64,000 nt of DNA. It comes from Pirellulales bacterium. Lineage in GTDB: Bacteria; Planctomycetota; Planctomycetia; Pirellulales; JACPPG01. Under the pieces are notes generated by a model. That model saw only the letters and a list, made by a program, of their open reading frames with translations, did not search any database and was not told where the DNA came from. Where the stretch lies: positions 62,001 through 126,000 of the forward strand of contig DASZWQ010000050.1 of assembly GCA_035546535.1 (NCBI GenBank), in the 5' to 3' direction. Shown here piece by piece: positions 10,201 through 17,331 of the stretch (the stretch's first letter is position 1; the number at the start of each line of letters is the position of its first letter). The translations under genes were made by a program, and so were the position numbers.

Positions 10201-11577
10201 GATCCGGCGGCCAAGAACGCCGCGCAGATCATCGCCCTCATCACGCCACGCACGAGCCCTGAGCTGGCGGCAGACCTTCTCGACGCTCTTGGGCAATCGA
10301 CCGCGGCCGAGGTAGGGGCCACGATCACGGCCGGCTGGTCGCAATACACGCCTGCCACGCAAGCCAAGGCGGCGGCCGTTTTGCTGCGCCGGTCCGAGTG
10401 GACCAAGGCGCTACTCGACGGCATCGAGAATGAATCGGTCGCGCTTGCCAACTTGTCGGTCGAAACCGAGCAGCGCTTGGCGCAACACCCTGACAGCAAT
10501 TTGCGCGAGCGAGCGGCGAAACTGCTCGCGGGCCGTGGGCGGCTCGCAGATCCCGACCGGCAGAAAGTCTTTGACGCGTTGCGCCCGCTCGCCGATCGCC
10601 GCGGCGATGCCGTGGCCGGCAAAGTCGTGTTCGAAAAGAATTGTGCGAAGTGTCATCGTCACAGCGGCGAAGGCGGAAACGTCGGCCCCGACCTGACCGG
10701 CATGGCGGCCCGCAAGCGTGCCGATATCTTGTCCGATGTGTTGGATCCGAATCGGTCGGTAGAAGGGAACTTTCAGCAATACACGGTGACCACGACCGAC
10801 GGGCGAATTCTCTCGGGCCTGTTGGCCGCCGAGACGCGCACCACGATCGAACTGGTCGATGCCGAGGCCCGCAAGCAAATCATCTTGCGCGAGGACATCG
10901 ACGAGCTCGCCGGCTCGAAGCGATCGCTCATGCCCGAGGGTTTCGAGAAGCTGCCGGCGGATGAGCTCGTCAATCTGTTGGAGTTCCTGGCCGCGCGCGG
11001 GCGTTATTTTCCGCTGCCGCTCGACAAAGCGGCGACGGCCGTCAGCACGATCGGCATGTTCTACGACCACGCGGCGACGGCCGAGCGATTGATTTTTGCC
11101 GATTGGAAACCGCGCACGTTGTGTGGCGTGCCGTTTTATCCGATTGACCCTCGGGATGACCGGGTGCCAAACGTCGTGCTGCTGTACGGCCCGCAGGGCG
11201 CGTTTCCTCCGCAGATGCCGAAGTCGGTCAGCGTGCCGTGCAACGCCACGGTGAAGGCGATTCATTTATTGAGCGGCGTAAGCGGGTGGGGGTATCCGCT
11301 GGGGATGAAAGGATCGCTGACGATGACGGTGCGGCTGGTGTACGCCGATGGAGAGAGTGAGGATCATCCTCTTTTGAACGGCGAGCACTTTGCCGATTAC
11401 ATTCGCCGCGTGGATGTGCCCGGCTCGAAATTCGCGGCCCACCTGCGCGATCAACAGATTCGCGTCATCACGATCGAGCCGGCTCGGCACAGCGCAATCG
11501 ATCATGTGGAACTGATCAAGGGGGACGACGCCACAGCGCCCGTCGTCATGGCCATGACAGCCGAAGCCGGAGAATGA
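7276..11577 (+). CDS. Giant secreted ThuA / PVC dehydrogenase-like / HEAT / cytochrome c fusion protein
   Basis: The ATG at 7276 opens a signal peptide (MRSTSAS ... ATTAADD), giving 1433 residues; the upstream open frame is unlikely to be translated. Domains in order: a ThuA-like domain at about 30-240, starting LSVLFLGDQGHHRPAAMHELA, a family tied to carbohydrate utilisation; a planctomycete/verrucomicrobial membrane-bound-dehydrogenase-like beta-propeller at about 275-660, containing Asp-rich loops such as DTDGDGRAD; alpha-helical HEAT-type repeats at about 670-1110; a PVC-type haem c domain with NCAKCH, Cys1123, Cys1126 and His1127; and a C-terminal beta domain at about 1250-1433 of unknown type. 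The haem implies a periplasmic redox role, probably in sugar or polysaccharide oxidation by analogy with PQQ-glucose dehydrogenases. It appears to be monocistronic. Confidence 0.9.
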   Translation: MRSTSASISLRDWLLASLYVAAVAATTAADDRLSVLFLGDQGHHRPAAMHELAAQALGKEAIDLTYTGDVATLTAERLAKYDALLIFRDSGDLPAENEAALLSFVEAGKGLVAVHCASHCFRNSTKYTALVGGRFSHHDSGTFRAKIVDAQHPALRGVESFESWDETYVHNELTDDRRLLMVREQEGGYEPYTWAREQGQGRVYYTALGHDERTWRNPAFAKLLAAALRWTAGRVKDDLPPVEYVDAGDGLPNYIAGKKWGTEGDRLKRMPRPLAPSESLRQMHTPEGFDVELFAAEPDIAKPIAMSFDERGRLWVIESVDYPNTLRDDPHENGEDRIKICEDTDGDGRADKFTIFADRLNVPTSVLPVRNGAIVAVAPHLAYLEDTDQDGKADRRTILFTGFGRRDTHAVTSNLHYGLDNWIYAAVGYSGGTVKTGDIAHSFKQGIYRFRPDGSAFEVLTSTSNNTWGLGLSESGEIFASTANNEHSVFLAIPNRYFEMVRGWHGAGSAGIEDHKHYDPIAADVRQMDWHGAFTAATGHELYTARAFPREYWNRAALVCEPTGHLVHLDWLVPRGSSYVARDGYNLLASTDPWSAPIAAQVGPDGAVWALDWYNYVVQHNPTPQGFETGPGNAYETPLRDRTHGRVYRVVARDASASAAPHLDRNDPTQLVAALGHDNLFWRLQAQRLLVERGLADVVPQLVNLVGAAEQAPAVLHALWTLAGLRDGGAIAREPDPFSQLGLIALKSADSAVRRAALKLLPRTGDSGAAILAAGCLRDASPGVRLDALLALSEMPASAATAGALVEFLSSPDVAQDRWLPLAATCAAARNDAPFLDAIATFNGAPPAPLLTAARVVAEHFARGKPGDAVAPLLARLPEADVAISTALIGGLAAGWPEGAPPTIGKPLEEALAATLRALPGSAGLPVITLANRWGAGDSLAAVADEMKTALLREAADAALADEARRQAVVGLLALDPAAKNAAQIIALITPRTSPELAADLLDALGQSTAAEVGATITAGWSQYTPATQAKAAAVLLRRSEWTKALLDGIENESVALANLSVETEQRLAQHPDSNLRERAAKLLAGRGRLADPDRQKVFDALRPLADRRGDAVAGKVVFEKNCAKCHRHSGEGGNVGPDLTGMAARKRADILSDVLDPNRSVEGNFQQYTVTTTDGRILSGLLAAETRTTIELVDAEARKQIILREDIDELAGSKRSLMPEGFEKLPADELVNLLEFLAARGRYFPLPLDKAATAVSTIGMFYDHAATAERLIFADWKPRTLCGVPFYPIDPRDDRVPNVVLLYGPQGAFPPQMPKSVSVPCNATVKAIHLLSGVSGWGYPLGMKGSLTMTVRLVYADGESEDHPLLNGEHFADYIRRVDVPGSKFAAHLRDQQIRVITIEPARHSAIDHVELIKGDDATAPVVMAMTAEAGE

Positions 11578-11610
11578 TCTCAAACGCCGCCAAGCGACTC
11601 GTGCCGCGCA

Positions 11611-13392
11611 TCAGCCAGCCGCTTGGATCGGTGGCGCCGGGCACTTGAGTCGGAACAGGCCGAAAATCTCTTCCTGCGACATGCCGAGCCGCGGCGTGGC
11701 GGCGTCAGAGAAAATGGTATCGAACAGCTCGCGCTTGTCGCGCAACACCTGATCGATGCGTTCTTCGATCGTGCTGGCGGTGAGAAAGCGCGTTACGATC
11801 ACCGGCCCGGCCGCGCCGATGCGATGCGCACGATTGATGGCCTGGTCCTCGACGGCCGGATTCCACCAGCGATCGAAGAGAAAGACATAACCGGCGAACT
11901 GTAGATTCAGCCCCACCCCCCCTGCCCCGTAGCTCATCAGCAGCACGTGGCGGCGGCGGTTCTCGCGAAACTCTGCGAGAATATCGTCGCGCTGCGCCGC
12001 CGGGATTCCACCGTGATACTCCAGCGGCTTGAAGCGCCCGAGCCGGTCCTTCAGAGTCTTGAGCGTGTCGACCCACTGGCTGAAGACGAGCGCCTTTTGT
12101 CCGCTGGCGGCAACCTCGGACAGATCGGCGGAAAGCCGTTCGAGTTTCGCGCTGGCGCCGGTGGCGCGATCGAAATTGCAGATCTGTTTCAGCCGTAGCA
12201 CCAGCTCGAAAACATGGTGAATCGTGGCGGCGTCCCCCATCTCGGTCAGACGCAAGACCCCTTCCTCTTCGGCCAAACGGTACGACTCGCGCTGCTCGGG
12301 CGTCAGTTGCAGTTGCGGATCGCGGAACAGCTTCGGAGGCATGTCCGTCAGGACTTCCTCCTTGGTGCGCCGCAGGATGTAATCGCCGGCCAGGCGGCCC
12401 ATGCGCCGCGGCTTCATCCCAGGGTTCAAATGGCCCGGGCGAAGAAAATCGAAGATGCCGACTAAGTCCTCAGGGCTGTTCTCGACCGGCGTGCCGGTGA
12501 GCGCCCAACTGCGCGAGCGCGACACGGCACGAATGATTTGCGCCGTGGTGCCCGAGCGGTTCTTGATTCGCTGCGACTCATCGAGCACGACCAGGTCGAA
12601 GTGCAAGGCCGGATCGTTCACGATGTCGCCATCGCGCCGCAGAATCTCGTAGTTGGCCACGACCACCGGCGCGTCCGTCTGTTGCCACTGCCAGCGCCGC
12701 TTGGCGCGGTCGCCTTCGATCACGAGCACCGGTAGCTCGGGAGCCCAGAAGCTGAACTCGCGCTGCCAGTTGGTCACCAGCGGCTTGGGACAAACGAAGA
12801 GCACGTGCCGCACTTCGCGGGTATGGACCAGCAATCGCACGGCCGTGATGGCCTGCATCGTTTTTCCCAGGCCCATTTCGTCAGCCAAGAGAGCCGCCTG
12901 ACGAGGATAGAGGAAAGCCACGCCCTGCATCTGAAACGGAAACGGCTGCGCGGGAAACTCGAGGCTCGATCGATTCAAGAGCAGCTCCAGCGGCGGCTCC
13001 AGGAGCATCGAGAGCCGATCGCTCAATCCCACAACGTCCTCGGGCGGAGCGACGCGCGTGTAGCGGCGCGACGCGCCGCGGGTGCTGCTCTCCCGCTCGC
13101 AGATCGAGGCGGCCGCCGAGGTTTCCGGCGTGGCGAGCGGTTTTTCGTCCGCGCGCGGCGTGAAGTAGTAACTCCGCACGGCGATGCGCGAGGCTCGAAA
13201 ATCGCTGGATGTAACGACGATCGGCGCCGCGCTGGCGCTGGCTGTGTCAGTCCCCAAAAGTGCGGCAAGAGGTTGAGGGCCGGCTACTGCTGCGCCGTCG
13301 ATCGACTGCTCTGCCGGCGCCAGGACCAGCGAATGCACGATGGGCGCTGAACTGGCCGCGGCGTACCAGGAACTGGCGATGCCGGCGCTCAT
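11611..13392 (-). CDS. SNF2-family DEAD/DEAH-box helicase
   Basis: This protein of about 593 residues has the two RecA-like domains of Swi2/Snf2 ATPases. The N-terminal 140 residues are a non-conserved region. Motif I is ADEMGLGKTMQA. Motif II reads LDESQRIKN, so the canonical DEAH/DEGH box is DESQ here. Motif III is ALTGTPVENS. Helicase_C follows with ALVFSQW, SYGAGGVGLNL (motif V) and DQAINRAHRIG (motif VI). Such proteins are double-stranded-DNA translocases that remodel protein-DNA or RNA polymerase complexes (compare RapA). The ATG at 13390-13392 overlaps the upstream gene's stop as ATGA, which fixes the start and indicates translational coupling; the TTG at 13398 is not needed. No zinc-finger SWIM domain is seen in the protein itself. 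Confidence 0.88.
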   Translation of the reverse strand: MSAGIASSWYAAASSAPIVHSLVLAPAEQSIDGAAVAGPQPLAALLGTDTASASAAPIVVTSSDFRASRIAVRSYYFTPRADEKPLATPETSAAASICERESSTRGASRRYTRVAPPEDVVGLSDRLSMLLEPPLELLLNRSSLEFPAQPFPFQMQGVAFLYPRQAALLADEMGLGKTMQAITAVRLLVHTREVRHVLFVCPKPLVTNWQREFSFWAPELPVLVIEGDRAKRRWQWQQTDAPVVVANYEILRRDGDIVNDPALHFDLVVLDESQRIKNRSGTTAQIIRAVSRSRSWALTGTPVENSPEDLVGIFDFLRPGHLNPGMKPRRMGRLAGDYILRRTKEEVLTDMPPKLFRDPQLQLTPEQRESYRLAEEEGVLRLTEMGDAATIHHVFELVLRLKQICNFDRATGASAKLERLSADLSEVAASGQKALVFSQWVDTLKTLKDRLGRFKPLEYHGGIPAAQRDDILAEFRENRRRHVLLMSYGAGGVGLNLQFAGYVFLFDRWWNPAVEDQAINRAHRIGAAGPVIVTRFLTASTIEERIDQVLRDKRELFDTIFSDAATPRLGMSQEEIFGLFRLKCPAPPIQAAG

Positions 13393-14033
13393 CGCCAACC
13401 TCGTTGCGATTCCTGGATGGCGGCGCGAATCCGCTCGAAGGGTTCCAAGAGATCGATCGTGGCGGCAAACTCGGGGAGTCGCTGCTCCAGGCTTTCGGCG
13501 GATAGGCGTGCAGGAAGCTTCGACACAGGCGCTGGAACAAGAACATTGTCGCCGCAGCGAACGGGAGCCGACGGTTCTGACGAGATAGCAGTCGACGTGG
13601 GAACCGTGCGATCGTCGGTGTGAAGCGCCCTCGCCCTGCCCTCTCCCGGAGGGAGAGCGTTTTTGTTGGGAATGCTAAGCTTCTCGCCCTCAACGCCAGC
13701 CGGGCGCGGTATCACCCACCACAGTGGCGCCAGGATATGATCGGCCGCAGCCAGCGCCGGTTGGCAGTCGGTAAATACCGCGAGGGGCGAAAGCCGAGAA
13801 GCTTTGATCAATGTCGCGCCGATTTGTTCGCCGTACAGATACGGCTCGAGCGTCGCCCCGTAGAGAACTTCTTGTGCGCGGTTTGCGCGAACCGGCGCGG
13901 TGCAATGAAACTCGAGCGGTCGGGCGTGCGCGTTGAGCAGCAGGTAGCCACCGATCAACCCCTGCGAAGGCAGCTCGATGACGGAGAGGAAGCCGAGCGC
14001 CGCCGGAGACGCGTCAGTCGTTTCGATCTTCAT
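13389..14033 (-). CDS. Protein of unknown function coupled to the SNF2 helicase
   Basis: The predicted protein has 214 residues and starts at ATG 14031-14033 (MKIETTDASPAALGFLSVIEL). The first 110 residues look like a compact alpha/beta domain: GLIGGYLLLNAHARPLEFHCTAPVRAN, then AQEVLYGATLEPYLYGEQIGATL, then VFTDCQPAL. The latter half is poorly conserved in appearance and contains the translation of a dispersed palindromic repeat (ALPPGEGRAR, encoded around 13623-13660), so part of this linker may be repeat-derived. The C terminus has one helix, LLEPFERIRAAIQE. The stop overlaps the helicase start by ATGA, so the two products are made together and probably work together. I do not recognise a family. 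Confidence 0.72.
   Translation of the reverse strand: MKIETTDASPAALGFLSVIELPSQGLIGGYLLLNAHARPLEFHCTAPVRANRAQEVLYGATLEPYLYGEQIGATLIKASRLSPLAVFTDCQPALAAADHILAPLWWVIPRPAGVEGEKLSIPNKNALPPGEGRARALHTDDRTVPTSTAISSEPSAPVRCGDNVLVPAPVSKLPARLSAESLEQRLPEFAATIDLLEPFERIRAAIQESQRGWR
13623..13660 (-). repeat. Dispersed palindromic repeat inserted in coding sequence
   Basis: CTCTCCC (13641-13647), GGA and GGGAGAG (13651-13657) form a hairpin, flanked on the left by a C-rich arm CCCTCGCCCTGCC. Read on the minus strand, this is the widespread bacterial repeat of the form TCTCCCTCCGGGAGAGGGC followed by a GGGCGAGGG arm. Its tell-tale translations are present: LPPGEGRAR in the gene frame and LSLRERAGRG in another frame. 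It falls inside the 214-residue gene upstream of the SNF2 helicase and keeps that frame open. Confidence 0.6.
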
Positions 14034-14296
14034 GGATGGAACGTCAGGCGCGTGCTGCGTGGGAAGCTGTCCGGGGCGACTGCCCCTCGTGTGGCAGGAT
14101 GGAGGCGTTATTGAGTCCTATCGAACCGACCTTCCTCGGACTTGATCGCCGGCACCGCCAGGAGCGCAAACCGCTCTAAGCCGAGTTGTGCAAATGAACA
14201 CCGACTGCATTACCAGCATCCGGAATCTCGGGGGGAGTGACCGGCTTGGACCACGTTCATTAAGTCCAAGCGGCGCGGGGCTTAGGCGCGAAATGC

Positions 14297-14326
14297 TCGA
14301 CTTTATCCCCCCGAACTGCTTATACT
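14297..14326 (+). promoter_or_regulatory. Promoter candidate for the conserved coiled-coil gene
   Basis: TCGACT (14297-14302) and TATACT (14321-14326) are 18 bases apart. The predicted transcript would start near 14333, about 30 bases before the ATG at 14365. That supports the shorter start over the upstream in-frame ATG at 14188. Confidence 0.45.
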
Positions 14327-14364
14327 GGACGCAGTTCCACCTGCCCCCGGGAAAGGTATTTTTG

Positions 14365-14859
14365 ATGCAAGACCGCCAGCCCACGCCCCCGCTGTTTACC
14401 CAGGTCGAGATTTCCGCCGGCACACTGAGCAGTGCCCCGATTCAGGACCGCTCGGATAGCGAGCAAGTGCGCCTGTTACGGGACCTGGTGGCCGCGCAGG
14501 ACCGCCAGAACGAGCTTCTGGAAGAGTTGGTCGGTCAGGTGACCACGGCCGTGAATCAGTTCAGCGCATCGCAGCGGCAGCGCACGCAGGAACTAACGCA
14601 GTGGAAAGACGCCAACCCGACACTGGCCCGGGATTGCCGAACGGCGGCCGAGGCGTTGTGCCGGGTACAGACCGAGTTCCTCAACACTCTCACGACGGAA
14701 GTGAACGAGAATGCCGAGGCTCTGGCCGACGGCGAGTTCATGCTCACTGAGTTCGTGGACCGTTTCGGGCCGCGTTTGGCCCATCTGAACGGCGTCTTGC
14801 AAGTGCTGGCGCAATTGGGGAGCGCAGGCACTGCGCAATCAGGGCAAGCAGGCTCGTAA
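14365..14859 (+). CDS. Conserved planctomycete coiled-coil protein
   Basis: From ATG 14365 (MQDRQPTPPLFTQVEI) the product has 164 residues. The frame is open from 14188, but the extra residues are not convincing and the promoter-like sequence lies within them. Residues about 30-70 form a heptad-rich amphipathic helix (LLRDLVAAQDRQNELLEELV), followed by RQRTQELTQWKDANP. A highly regular C-terminal helical part follows: LADGEFMLTEFVDRFGPRLAHLNGVLQVLAQLG. I recognise this pattern as one conserved among Pirellulales, with no assigned function. No signal peptide or membrane segment is present, so it is probably cytoplasmic and may form an oligomeric scaffold. Confidence 0.72.
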   Translation: MQDRQPTPPLFTQVEISAGTLSSAPIQDRSDSEQVRLLRDLVAAQDRQNELLEELVGQVTTAVNQFSASQRQRTQELTQWKDANPTLARDCRTAAEALCRVQTEFLNTLTTEVNENAEALADGEFMLTEFVDRFGPRLAHLNGVLQVLAQLGSAGTAQSGQAGS

Positions 14860-14925
14860 GCGACGATTCGTTCAAGTAGCGCCAAACGTCGACCCACTTC
14901 GCGCACGCGCGATGCCGCGGCTACT

Positions 14926-14954
14926 TTGCGCGCCGCGGATGCGGCAGGTATGAT
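14926..14954 (+). promoter_or_regulatory. Sigma-70-like promoter for the alpha/beta hydrolase gene
   Basis: TTGCGC (14926-14931) is followed after exactly 17 bases by TATGAT (14949-14954). Transcription would start near 14961, about 45 bases before the TTG start at 15005. It may also be the main promoter for the co-directional genes that follow. Confidence 0.55.
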
Positions 14955-15004
14955 TCACCGCGGCGTGTAACACTTCGCCCGCGGCCTGTGTCCGGAGCGC
15001 GCGC

Positions 15005-15874
15005 TTGCTCGTCGATCTAATTAATGTGACGACCGAAGACGGCCTGCGGCTCGACGGCGCGCTGCGCGCCCCCGCCGCCGAGGCCCGTCCGTCGCTGGGG
15101 GCCGACGCGGTGCTCTGCCTGCACGGGACGGGGAGCAACTTCTACGCCTCGAACATGATGGCCAGCCTGACGGCGGCCTTGGTCGCCAACGGCGCGGCGG
15201 CGCTCGCCGCCAACACACGCGGGCACGACGGCATTAGCTCGACCAACGCGCCCGTTGGGCGACGGCTGCAAGGCGCCGCGTACGAGATCATCGACGCATG
15301 CTGCCACGACGTAACGGCCTGGCTCGCGCTACTGGGCGAGCGCGGCTATCGGCGCCTGGGCATCCTGGGACACAGCCTGGGCGCCGTGAAAGCGATCTAC
15401 GCACAGGTGCATCGCGCACATCCGGATGTCGCCTGGGTCGTCGCGATCTCACCGCCGCGCTTGTCGTACTCGGGCTTCCTCGATGACTCGCGCGCGGAAG
15501 AGTTCTTGCGCGACTATGGCCGCGCGCACGACCTGGTGCGGCAAGGGCGCTCGCGGGAGTTGATCGAAATCCTGTTTCCGTTGGCGTATGCGATTTCGGC
15601 CGAAGGCTTTCTCGACAAGTACGGTCCCGAGGAACGCTACGACGTGCTGAAGCTGATTCCGCGCGTCGCTTGCCCCTTGGTCATCACCTATGGCACGGCG
15701 GAACTGCCCACGAGCGCGGCCTTTCGCGGCATGCCCGAGGCGATTGCCGAACTACCCGGCGGCGAACGTCGGCAACTTTTTCTAGTCGGCGGGGCTGATC
15801 ACTTTTATGCAGGGATGTACTCCGAGCTGTGGGCCAGGATCGCGTTGGGCCTTGGCCGGTTGCCACGCGTTTGA
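15005..15874 (+). CDS. Alpha/beta-hydrolase
   Basis: The 289-residue product starts at TTG 15005. It shows the alpha/beta-hydrolase plan: the LCLHGTGSNFY oxyanion-hole segment, the nucleophile elbow LGHSLGA with Ser124, ITYGTAELPTS after strand 7 (acid region), and GGADHFY carrying the catalytic His near the C terminus. There is no signal peptide, so it is cytoplasmic. The closest recognisable type is the serine esterase/lipase group that includes DUF1749-like (SidJ-like) proteins; the substrate is unknown. It is first in a ten-gene co-directional run, followed after about 220 bases by an adenylate-forming enzyme. It could therefore release or recycle an acyl intermediate of that pathway, which is inference. 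Confidence 0.78.
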   Translation: MLVDLINVTTEDGLRLDGALRAPAAEARPSLGADAVLCLHGTGSNFYASNMMASLTAALVANGAAALAANTRGHDGISSTNAPVGRRLQGAAYEIIDACCHDVTAWLALLGERGYRRLGILGHSLGAVKAIYAQVHRAHPDVAWVVAISPPRLSYSGFLDDSRAEEFLRDYGRAHDLVRQGRSRELIEILFPLAYAISAEGFLDKYGPEERYDVLKLIPRVACPLVITYGTAELPTSAAFRGMPEAIAELPGGERRQLFLVGGADHFYAGMYSELWARIALGLGRLPRV

Positions 15875-16093
15875 GCTCCTGCGCCATCCAAGTTCGGGCT
15901 GTCGCGTTCGGCGTTTTCGGCCAGGTTTCCCCCATCGGTAGGACTCCTCCTCTGCTGGCCAGCCGGCAGCCGAGCAGTTACAACTAAGGGGTTGATCGAT
16001 CGGAGGTTTGAGCCAGCCGGCAGGCTGTGTTCGCTTCCCCTGCCTTGCCCCGCCTGAATCCCGCGCCTTTCATTGTTCCCGCTGGAGTCGAGA

Positions 16094-17209
16094 ATGAGCG
16101 TTACCGAATCGGCCAAGAGCACCGCTTCGCCGGCCGCCGTCAAAGCGGCTCGCGACAAGCTCGATGCCCACACGCACGAAATCGTGCAATGGCATTTTCA
16201 TGAATCAACGGGCTGTCCTTTCTGGCTGGAATATGCCAAGAGTCTGAAGTTCGATCCGCTCACGGAGATCAAGGGATTCGGCGACCTGGCGAAGTTCGAG
16301 CCGTTTCAAGACGAATGGCTGCGCGGCGGCCCTGTGCGGCGGTGGGTGCCGAAGGCATTTGCCGACAAGCCGATTTACGTGTTCGAAACCGGCGGCACGA
16401 CGGGCATTCCCAAAAGCCGCATCGCGATCGACGACTTCCGCACGGACTACTCGCTCTTCAGCGACACGCTGCCGGACGAATATTTCCCCAAGGGATCGAA
16501 CTGGTTGATGCTGGGCCCGTCGGGCCCGCGCCGCTTGCGTCTCGCGGTCGAGCACCTGGCCCAGCACCGCGGCGGCATTTCCTTTTGCATCGACCTCGAT
16601 CCGCGCTGGGTGATCAAGCTGATCAAGAAGGGGTGGATGGAACATCTCGAGGCCTACAAGGAACATTGCATCGACCAGGCGATCACGATCCTGGGCGCGG
16701 GGCACGACATCCGCTGCATGTTCACGACGCCCAAGCTGCTCGAAGCCCTGGCCATAGCACTCGAAAAACGTGGCTCGAGCATTCGCAAGGCGGGCATCAC
16801 GGGCATCTTTTCCGGCGGCACGGAATTCACGCCGCAATGGACGCGTTTCGCCACCGAAGAATTCCTCGACGGCGTCTACATGACCCCCACCTACGGCAAC
16901 ACGCTGATGGGCCTGGCCTGCTCGAAGCCGGTCACGGCCGCCGAAGGCTACAAAATCAGCTACTACGCCCCGCAGCCGCGGGCCGTGGCCGAAGTGGTCG
17001 ATTTCAAGGATTCGAACCGGGTCGTCGGTTACGGCGAGACCGGGCGCGTCAAGCTGACGACGCTGACCAAGGAGTTCTTCGTTCCGGGCTTTCTCGAACG
17101 CGACGAAGGCGAGCGCGAGCCCCCCTACGAGAAATACCCGTGGGACGGTATCAGCGGCGTTCGCCCTTTCCACGAGTTGGCCGAAGCGACGACGGTGGGC
17201 GTGTATTGA
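16094..17209 (+). CDS. Adenylate-forming enzyme, LuxE / phenylacetate-CoA-ligase-like
   Basis: The 371-residue protein starts at ATG 16094. It contains the AMP-binding loop FETGGTTGIPKSR at about residues 97-109 and the later motif TPTYGNTLMG, equivalent to the Y-G-x-T-E motif of the ANL superfamily. The length matches LuxE acyl-protein synthetases (about 370) and is shorter than PaaK (about 430), because little of the mobile C-terminal domain is present. It should activate a carboxylic acid as acyl-AMP and pass it to CoA, a protein cysteine or the neighbouring reductase. It is followed by an aldehyde dehydrogenase/acyl reductase and an Fe-alcohol dehydrogenase. That order suggests acid to acyl-AMP to aldehyde to alcohol. 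The substrate cannot be read. LuxE versus PaaK affiliation is uncertain. Confidence 0.75.
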   Translation: MSVTESAKSTASPAAVKAARDKLDAHTHEIVQWHFHESTGCPFWLEYAKSLKFDPLTEIKGFGDLAKFEPFQDEWLRGGPVRRWVPKAFADKPIYVFETGGTTGIPKSRIAIDDFRTDYSLFSDTLPDEYFPKGSNWLMLGPSGPRRLRLAVEHLAQHRGGISFCIDLDPRWVIKLIKKGWMEHLEAYKEHCIDQAITILGAGHDIRCMFTTPKLLEALAIALEKRGSSIRKAGITGIFSGGTEFTPQWTRFATEEFLDGVYMTPTYGNTLMGLACSKPVTAAEGYKISYYAPQPRAVAEVVDFKDSNRVVGYGETGRVKLTTLTKEFFVPGFLERDEGEREPPYEKYPWDGISGVRPFHELAEATTVGVY

Positions 17210-17331
17210 CCGCCGGCGGGCCGCTGCAATGATTCGTCTGCCCACGACAGACGCGACGCACACGACAACGATTTCGCCGGAGACTCATTTGATCTTCGGC
17301 CAAAAATGCCACGCCCAGGGAGATTTGTGAC

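Noticed and set aside
13247-13693. 148-codon minus-strand ORF containing LSLRERAGRG
   Set aside because: That phrase is the usual translation of the dispersed palindromic repeat; the ORF is not a gene.
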